Shown here: piece after piece, positions 41,962 through 47,122 of the stretch | Layout: each line of letters begins with the position of its first letter | Position numbering within the stretch: position 1 is the stretch's first letter | Source: CAZJJK01 sp964546285 | Lineage (GTDB): Bacteria > Spirochaetota > Spirochaetia > Treponematales > Breznakiellaceae | Length of the DNA stretch: 47,122 nucleotides | Reading direction: 5' to 3' | NCBI GenBank assembly: GCA_964546285.1 | Contig: CAZJJK010000009.1 | Location: 1-47,122, forward strand | The notes under the pieces: generated by a model | Told to the model about the DNA's origin: nothing | Databases searched by the model: none | The model's input: only the letters and a program-made list of their open reading frames with translations | Made by a program: the position numbers and the translations under genes

Positions 41962-43253
41962 GTATATTTGTTCCCAAGCATAGCGAAACCATCTGATAAA
42001 CCTAAGAACAATCTTTCAAGACATAAAGCCGACGATTGATTATACACGGTAAAAGCTTGAGCGGCGTCGCCGATCGCCGCGCGCCAGGCCGCCGAAGCCG
42101 CGATCGATGAGGCACCCTCTGATACAAGAAGGGGACGAAGCCGATTAAGTATAAGCTCCAAAAAGGAGCTAAAGGCCGCTGGCGACGCGAAGCCGTCAGC
42201 TTTTTCCGTAATCAAAGAAACGACAGCACGTAAATCCCCAATTGGCCGCGCGACCATAGTATCGGGACAGGTATCAATTAGATTTTTTATAGTTGGAGAC
42301 GAATAAGCGTTAGCGCTGGACAGCGCCGCCGACGCTAAAAAAAAGTCCGCTAAAGCCGCCCGACGCTCCAATGGAACTGGCAAGAAAGAATCCAAATAAC
42401 GTGTAAGATGTACTCCTTCAATAGCGGCTTCGGGATCTCGGAATACTCGTCTGATAATATCAGCCTCTATCGCCGAGTCTCGGTTAAAGAAATCATATCT
42501 CCTTACTCTGGATAAAATAGTTGGAATAATAGCGCTACGGCGAACACAGGTTAAAACAAGAACGGCGCTTTCGGGCGGCTCTTCCAATATTTTAAGCAGC
42601 GCGTTACGCGAAGAATCCTGCAGGGAATCGATATTTTCTATAATCACAAGTTTACGATGACTAAGAGGCGCTAAACGAGCCCAATAAGCCGCCCGCCTAA
42701 TTTGAAATATAGGAACCGTCCCAGGCAAAACATTCTGCTCCAGTTTACGCGCCGTTGATAAAATAGAATCCAGCAATTTGTCTAGACGTTTCGGCTCTAA
42801 CGTATCCGCCGCTGACAGCGCTTCGGTATCATCCATGATAAGGGAAAGTTGGGCGGAAGCTTTGCCAATCTTCGCTTCCTCACCTTCCCATAATACCGGA
42901 TTAAAACGAGCCATCAGCTTACCGATAGCTCGTATAAGAAAAAGCAAAGACGATGAGCGAGGATCACGCTTATACGCGGCGACGGCGGCACCAAGCTCAG
43001 CCGAAAAATTTTTATTGCCTAATAGAAGTAGATCGCTATGAGACAAGGTACGGTGGCGCGCGCAGGAGGCGCAGGAGCAGTTCCACTTGGCTGTTCCGTT
43101 CTCACAGGAAAGGACGCGCGCTAATTCCAGCGCCGTCGTACCTTTACCGCTAGCGCTTGGGCCGGAAAAGAGCAAGGCGGGCGGTAGACCGTGCGAACGG
43201 AGATCAGCGCTCAATCGATCAGCGGCTGTTTGCCCAAGAATATTCTCAAACAT
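41958..43253 (-). CDS. holB: DNA polymerase III delta-prime subunit-like clamp-loader ATPase
   Basis: The protein has 431 residues, longer than the usual 330. Walker A is GPSASGKGT (31-39). A cysteine zinc site is C50, C59, C61, C64 (ARVLSC, then CSCASC). The LVIIENIDSLQDSSRNALLKILEEPPESAVLVLTC segment is the signature of delta-prime/DnaX. An insertion of about 90 residues (85-175) lies before that segment. It helps load the sliding clamp. It is read with cvpA upstream and overlaps the kinase gene downstream. A hairpin covers its start codon. Confidence 0.88.
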   Translation of the reverse strand: MFENILGQTAADRLSADLRSHGLPPALLFSGPSASGKGTTALELARVLSCENGTAKWNCSCASCARHRTLSHSDLLLLGNKNFSAELGAAVAAYKRDPRSSSLLFLIRAIGKLMARFNPVLWEGEEAKIGKASAQLSLIMDDTEALSAADTLEPKRLDKLLDSILSTARKLEQNVLPGTVPIFQIRRAAYWARLAPLSHRKLVIIENIDSLQDSSRNALLKILEEPPESAVLVLTCVRRSAIIPTILSRVRRYDFFNRDSAIEADIIRRVFRDPEAAIEGVHLTRYLDSFLPVPLERRAALADFFLASAALSSANAYSSPTIKNLIDTCPDTMVARPIGDLRAVVSLITEKADGFASPAAFSSFLELILNRLRPLLVSEGASSIAASAAWRAAIGDAAQAFTVYNQSSALCLERLFLGLSDGFAMLGNKYT

Positions 43254-43270
43254 TTAAAATGTTTATTGAG
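43245..43270 (-). promoter_or_regulatory. Inverted repeat over the holB start codon and cvpA stop
   Basis: CTCAA-ACATTT and AAATGT-TTA-TTGAG pair almost perfectly, so the message can fold a hairpin that hides the holB ATG (43251-43253). There is no clear ribosome site. Translation may depend on ribosomes arriving from cvpA, whose stop is inside the repeat. Confidence 0.4.
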
Positions 43271-43799
43271 AGGCGCCTGGAATAACGGCCTCTTGTAACA
43301 TCGGCGCTATATTTCCAGCCGAGCCTATCGTGGAGACGCTGTCGCTAGCGCTCTGAATAAAGGGCATAAGATATTTAGAAAACACGCTGCCTTCCAACAA
43401 ACTTGACGCGTCAAAAAGCGGCTGTAAATCCAATACCAGCAAAATAAGGCCAACGACTAACAAACCTTCCAAAACCCCAAGAAGCGCGCCTAATAGCTTA
43501 TCTAAGGCCGATAAGTTCAGTTTATCCAAGATATCTCTAAATATGCGCTCCAAAATCTTCACGATTACAAAACCGATTAAGAAAAGACCGACAAAGGCCA
43601 CTAATTCGGGCAAGGTCTGCAAATTAACTCGCTCACGTAAAAACTGCGCCCCGTTTTGGAAGAGAAAGAAAGCCAGCGCTAAACCAACAACTAGCGCCGC
43701 CATTGACATAAATTCCTCAATAAAACCGCGCAACAGACAACGAATCGTTAGGATTAGTACCAGACAGGCAAATACGATATCGATAGTCGCGAAACTCAT
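43263..43799 (-). CDS. cvpA: CvpA family membrane protein
   Basis: The protein has 178 residues with four hydrophobic segments. The start FATIDIVFACLVLILTIRCLLRGFIEEFMSMAALVVGLALAFF is the usual CvpA pattern, with DKLLGALLGVLEGLLVVGLILL in the third and fourth. CvpA proteins are linked to colicin V production and envelope stress; the mechanism is unsettled. The ATG overlaps the murG stop by four bases. Confidence 0.87.
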   Translation of the reverse strand: MSFATIDIVFACLVLILTIRCLLRGFIEEFMSMAALVVGLALAFFLFQNGAQFLRERVNLQTLPELVAFVGLFLIGFVIVKILERIFRDILDKLNLSALDKLLGALLGVLEGLLVVGLILLVLDLQPLFDASSLLEGSVFSKYLMPFIQSASDSVSTIGSAGNIAPMLQEAVIPGASQ

Positions 43800-44896
43800 A
43801 CACTCTCCTTATAAGCGTATTCATTCAAAGCCTGTAGCAAAATTGTCGCTATATCATCCGCTGATGACAAGGACGCGATAGAAGCCGCCGCCATCGCCAT
43901 TGATAAACGATATGGCGTATCGTCATGGATACGCCTGATTGAGGACAGCAAGGTATCGACGCTAAGCTCCGCTCCCACTAAAGATAAGGCCGCCCCATGA
44001 TCGCGAAAATACTCCGCGTTTTCAATCTGATCCCCTCGGGCGGAAGCGGCCAACGGAATCAACAGCATCGGTTTGCCAAGGGCGGCCGCTTCCCATATCG
44101 TTCCAGCGCCAGCCCTGCCCACTACCAGCTCGGAAGCCGCCAACACATCTGGCATTTCTTTATGGATATACGGATAGGGCCGATACCGCTCGGTAGCGCC
44201 CTCCCCCGCGCCCTCAGGCCCGGTTTGGTGAACAATCATATACAGTTTTTCCAATTCGGGTCGGCAAGCGGCGATAAGCTCATTCACCTGCCGCGCTCCC
44301 TGGCTGCCGCCCAACACCAGCATAATTCTATCCCCATCTCCAGCGCCAATAAAGCGACGCCCTCGTTCCTCGTCGGCGGAGCTGAAAATGGAGCGTATAG
44401 GATTGCCAACAACATCGATCCTCGCACGGACGGATTCGCTAAACAGGGCGGCCGTATCCTCATAAGCCACAAAAACGCGGCTAGCCGACGCCGCCGTCAG
44501 CCGTGTCGCTAAGCCAGGAGTAAAATCGGATTCATGAATATAAACAGGGATACCTAAACTCTTCGCGGCTAAACAGGGAGGGACAGCCGCGAAACCACCC
44601 TTAGAAAATAGCAGTTTGGGCTTCACGCGCTTAAGATAGTGTCTCGCCGCGAAAAACCCATGTACCACCCGGCCAATATCCGTAACGTTTTTCAAAGAAA
44701 AATAGCGGCGTAGCTTGCCGGACGGAAAAGAAACAAAATCCAAACCAGCATCTTCCACGATAGCGCGATCAAGGGGAGCCTTTGAACCCATCCAAACGAC
44801 TCGGCAGTCCAAACGCTTAAGAACCCGTTCAGCGACAGCCAATCCGGGATAAATATGGCCTCCGGTACCGCCGCCTGTAAAAGCGATCGTGATCAT
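43796..44896 (-). CDS. murG: Lipid II synthase (UDP-GlcNAc transferase)
   Basis: The protein has 366 residues. It transfers GlcNAc to lipid I at the inner face of the membrane, the last cytosolic step of peptidoglycan precursor synthesis. Visible sites are the GGGTGGH loop (8-14), SKGGFAAVPPCLAAKSLGIPVYIHESDFTPGLATR, GGSQGARQVN and the sugar-nucleotide region VVGRAGAGTIWEAAALGKPMLLIPLAASARGDQIENAEYF. It is the first gene of a five-gene minus-strand unit with cvpA, holB and the two-component pair. Confidence 0.96.
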   Translation of the reverse strand: MITIAFTGGGTGGHIYPGLAVAERVLKRLDCRVVWMGSKAPLDRAIVEDAGLDFVSFPSGKLRRYFSLKNVTDIGRVVHGFFAARHYLKRVKPKLLFSKGGFAAVPPCLAAKSLGIPVYIHESDFTPGLATRLTAASASRVFVAYEDTAALFSESVRARIDVVGNPIRSIFSSADEERGRRFIGAGDGDRIMLVLGGSQGARQVNELIAACRPELEKLYMIVHQTGPEGAGEGATERYRPYPYIHKEMPDVLAASELVVGRAGAGTIWEAAALGKPMLLIPLAASARGDQIENAEYFRDHGAALSLVGAELSVDTLLSSIRRIHDDTPYRLSMAMAAASIASLSSADDIATILLQALNEYAYKESV

Positions 44897-44967
44897 GATG
44901 CCTTAAACTACACGATAAAGAGTTTTTCCGCAACGATAGCCGTCATCTCTATAAATAAGAGTCAAGA

Positions 44968-45852
44968 CTAAAGCAATTCAATGATTTCTTTGCTATTAAA
45001 GAGGACCGCGTATTTTTTGGCGTTAAGTCCGATATTATCCTCTAAAGTTGGATTAGCGCCATATTTCAGTAAAAGCTTTACTAAAGACAAGGATTTACGG
45101 CCAACGGCTAAAATAAGCGCGCTCTGACCGTTTTTCGAGACTATCTCGGTGGAGGCGCCGGCTTCCAATAACAGGGATACCGCCTTTTCATCGCCAGCGG
45201 CGACAGCGTCCATTAGCGCGCTATTGCCTCTATCAACAGATTGAAGATCGATATGGGTTCCCGCGTCGAGCAACAGGCGCAGCATCGCCCCTTGTCCTTT
45301 TCTCGCGGCCAAACACACTAGGGGTGTGCCACGGCGGTCACGCGTATCAGGCGATAATCCGGCGCGTAAAAACAACTCAGCCGCTTGTACATTGCCTTGG
45401 TTAACGACATCGGCAAAACTTTCGTCGTTAAACGGAATGCCAAAATCCAATAAAGCTTTTCGCGCTTCCCTTCGTTTAGCGACTGAAGACCACTCTTTAG
45501 CTTCCGCCTCAAGATAGGAGGCGAGATCCTCAAGGGAATTAAACGCGAAACAGGAGGCTAAAAAAATAGATATGTTCGTTGTCCGCTGAGGTCGATAAAG
45601 AACTAGCGGTTTTTCGGAGCCCATACAATAACCGGCAAGAAAACTTAACCAGGAACTATTAGCCGAAGCGGCGGTATAGATAATAATGATATGGCTAGTG
45701 GCGGCCGCTAAATCATCCAGTTTAGCGCTGGATTCTTTCCAGTTTTCTTTAATCGTGAAAGCTTGAGCGCTTATTCCTATTGTTGAAAAATGAGTAAGAA
45801 CGGAGCGTGCGTAGGCCTTATCTTCAGTTGTAGCCGTTATAACTATTCTCAC
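44968..45852 (-). CDS. TIR-like domain plus ankyrin-repeat protein
   Basis: The protein has 294 residues from a GTG start with GGAG upstream. Residues 1-100 have TIR-type layout: RIVITATTEDKAYARSVLTHFSTIGI, then TSHIIIIYTAASANSSWLSFLAGYCMGSEKPLVLY. The catalytic Glu of NADase TIRs, expected after SxW, is not present (SSWLSFLAGY). Residues 140-294 carry four to five ankyrin repeats (NVQAAELFLRAGLSPD; GAMLRLLLDAGTHID; EKAVSLLLEAGAST; LSLVKLLLKYGANP). The protein is cytosolic. It may be a binding or signalling protein; a defence role is possible but not shown. A TATTAT box lies just upstream. Confidence 0.75.
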   Translation of the reverse strand: MRIVITATTEDKAYARSVLTHFSTIGISAQAFTIKENWKESSAKLDDLAAATSHIIIIYTAASANSSWLSFLAGYCMGSEKPLVLYRPQRTTNISIFLASCFAFNSLEDLASYLEAEAKEWSSVAKRREARKALLDFGIPFNDESFADVVNQGNVQAAELFLRAGLSPDTRDRRGTPLVCLAARKGQGAMLRLLLDAGTHIDLQSVDRGNSALMDAVAAGDEKAVSLLLEAGASTEIVSKNGQSALILAVGRKSLSLVKLLLKYGANPTLEDNIGLNAKKYAVLFNSKEIIELL

Positions 45853-45918
45853 GGCGACTCCGTAGTATAATACGCCCTGAGCTTCTTTAAGAAAACAGCC
45901 GTTTACAAAGAAACTCTC

Positions 45919-45971
45919 GCGATTTTGTCGCGTATACCTAAGCGCCTATATACAGCTTACAACAAAATCGC
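45919..45971. repeat. Long inverted repeat between the tRNA and the TIR-ankyrin gene
   Basis: GCGATTTTGT (45919-45928) and ACAAAATCGC (45962-45971) are perfect 10-bp arms. A local CGCGA/TCGCG stem (45918-45932) overlaps the left arm, giving an alternative fold. Five T follow the right arm on the plus strand. No plus-strand gene ends here, so a terminator role is unexplained. Confidence 0.5.
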
Positions 45972-46036
45972 TTTTTCCGCTTATGGCGGATTCAAAAAGA
46001 AAATAACTCTTTATGACCCCTTCCATTGGAGCGCTT

Positions 46037-46109
46037 TGCCGCCGGACAGAATCGAACTGTCGACACAAGGATTTTCAGTCCTTTGCTCTACCAACTGAGC
46101 TACAGCGGC
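46037..46109 (-). tRNA. tRNA-Phe (anticodon GAA)
   Basis: Full cloverleaf on the minus strand: acceptor GCCGCTG paired with CGGCGGC (one G-T pair), D arm GCTC/GAGC with the AGTTGGTA loop, anticodon stem AAGGA/TCCTT with loop CTGAAAA and anticodon GAA, variable loop GTGTC and T arm GACAG/CTGTC with TTCGATT. The discriminator base is A. CCA is not encoded, so it must be added by nucleotidyltransferase. Confidence 0.96.
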
Positions 46110-46220
46110 CAGTTGCGACGTTTATACCGCGACAGCCTAAAAATGTCAATGCCGAACCCTATTTTGGCAACTGGCTGTACTATTTGACGCGCCGCCTGGC
46201 GGTAGTGCCATATACGAAAC

Positions 46221-47122
46221 CTATTCCTCCAATAGGGTAAGGAATCCGCTTCCGGCGGATTCTTCCAGCGCGGCGATACCGGTTTTTCCGCCATTATGTA
46301 GGGACCGAAGAAAGGCGATGCCGCCGCGGTCCTCCAGACGAAGCGGATCGTCTGGGTTCAACAACGCCCCGCCGGCTCGCCAGTATACATACCAAAGCAG
46401 CATCGCGACGGCGCCGCGCTTACCGGGACCGTCCGTAGAGCCTGAAGCGTTGACGCCAGTCAATGACCATAAAGCTGTATTTTCCAGATAGAAAGACGCG
46501 AAAAGAACGTTCCCGCCTGAAACGCCTAAGCCGATGAGGCTTTCGGTCAGATGCGATAGACCTTCATCTAAAAACGATTCCTCTTCCGGAGCTTCCTCGT
46601 TGCCCAACGACAGGGGCATTAATGTTTTCACGCCAAAATGGATGAGGTGCTGCATCTCATGGCCGACCGTGGCGGCTATAGAATCCGGTCCATAAAAGAA
46701 GTCCGTATTCGCGTCGCCGAGCGGGCAGGCGATATAGAGCACCTCGCCCTGATTGGAAAGCGGGTTGTAAGCGGGTGAATCGGGATCGGTAATAAGCGGA
46801 AAAAGATCGTTGGGATTGAAGAAACCGATCGCGACACCGCTTTCGTTCAATATCGGTGAAAGGAGTATCGCGATCCGCCCGTCGCCGTCGGTGTCGGGAG
46901 CCGCGCCCCATAACTCCAGGCATCGCGGAACGACAAGCCCATCCAAAAGCCACAACAAACGGTCCATGGATGGGCCATCCGGAACCGCGTTCGTATCCAC
47001 CCAAACCGCGTAACCTTTGGCAACAACGGATAAACGCGCTTCCACATTGAAGCCTTCCGAGGCATTACCCGCCCGCGGATCAGCGACCCAGAAAGCCCGG
47101 ATCGCGCCGGTCGCCAACCCGT
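46221..47122 (-). CDS. M30-like zinc metallopeptidase (5' part cut by window edge)
   Basis: About 300 residues of the C-terminal part are present; the frame is open to the right edge. The zinc site H153-EMQ-H157 (GHEMQHLIHF, counted from a TTG at 47115) is followed by FLDEGLSHL, which supplies the third ligand or catalytic Glu. An Asp-rich segment, APDTDGDGRIAILLSP, precedes it. This is the layout of hyicolysin-type M30 peptidases, which are secreted; no signal peptide can be seen because the start is missing. The end LEESAGSGFLTLLEE is abrupt and may be truncated. tRNA-Phe lies 111 bases downstream on the same strand. Confidence 0.75.
   Translation of the reverse strand, partial: GLATGAIRAFWVADPRAGNASEGFNVEARLSVVAKGYAVWVDTNAVPDGPSMDRLLWLLDGLVVPRCLELWGAAPDTDGDGRIAILLSPILNESGVAIGFFNPNDLFPLITDPDSPAYNPLSNQGEVLYIACPLGDANTDFFYGPDSIAATVGHEMQHLIHFGVKTLMPLSLGNEEAPEEESFLDEGLSHLTESLIGLGVSGGNVLFASFYLENTALWSLTGVNASGSTDGPGKRGAVAMLLWYVYWRAGGALLNPDDPLRLEDRGGIAFLRSLHNGGKTGIAALEESAGSGFLTLLEE

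Noticed and set aside
46013..46240. Plus-strand frame across tRNA-Phe
   Set aside because: It reads the complement of a well-formed tRNA and has no coding character.

Overview
The window looks like the chromosome of an anaerobic spirochaete, most likely Treponema or a close relative. The grounds are: a class III (oxygen-sensitive) ribonucleotide reductase cluster; a compact V-type ATPase operon (E, DUF2764, A, B, D, I, K) of the kind known in spirochaetes; IspG of the non-mevalonate isoprenoid route; spirochaete-style lipoproteins; and several secreted beta-barrel proteins ending in F. The sequence is a scaffold: a run of exactly 100 N lies at 39154-39253. No CRISPR array, prophage or rRNA is visible. 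One tRNA is present, tRNA-Phe(GAA).

Layout. 1-133: start of a zinc-finger transposase-like gene, cut by the window edge. 344-1756: MATE transporter. 1757-2360: divergent control region with candidate NrdR boxes and a strong leader hairpin. 2361-5935: nrdD core, a separate ORF carrying the glycyl-radical domain fused to a thioredoxin-like domain, and nrdG. 6081-9214: two tandem paralogues with a cyclic-nucleotide-binding domain and a GGDEF domain. The first has a decayed GGDEF; the second has an intact GGDEF and a C-terminal DHH/DHHA1 phosphodiesterase. 9245-11440 (minus): DUF503 protein and two lipoproteins. 11521-20098 (plus): a 1589-residue secreted protein and two related beta-barrel proteins, one with a FecR domain, closed by a very strong terminator.

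20214-25570 (minus): uracil phosphoribosyltransferase-like protein, TPR lipoprotein, UbiD, UbiA and UbiX, the trio being suited to late steps of quinone synthesis. 25809-26678 (plus): secreted protein with two Tudor-like domains and six 16-residue repeats, behind a good promoter. 26843-37331 (minus): the V-ATPase operon, ispG, a TPR protein and a small barrel protein. 37422-38453: galM. 38650-39129: J-domain protein, then the scaffold gap. 39302-44896 (minus): murG, cvpA, holB, an NtrB-like kinase and an NtrC-like regulator, mostly joined by ATGA overlaps. 44968-45852: TIR-like/ankyrin protein. 46037-46109: tRNA-Phe. 46221-47122: an M30-like metallopeptidase cut by the window edge.

The two most unusual items are the split anaerobic ribonucleotide reductase, in which the radical-bearing domain is a separate protein attached to a redoxin, and the pseudo-cyclase / cyclase-phosphodiesterase pair directly behind it. 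All calls come from reading the sequence. No database search was run, so novelty claims are provisional.
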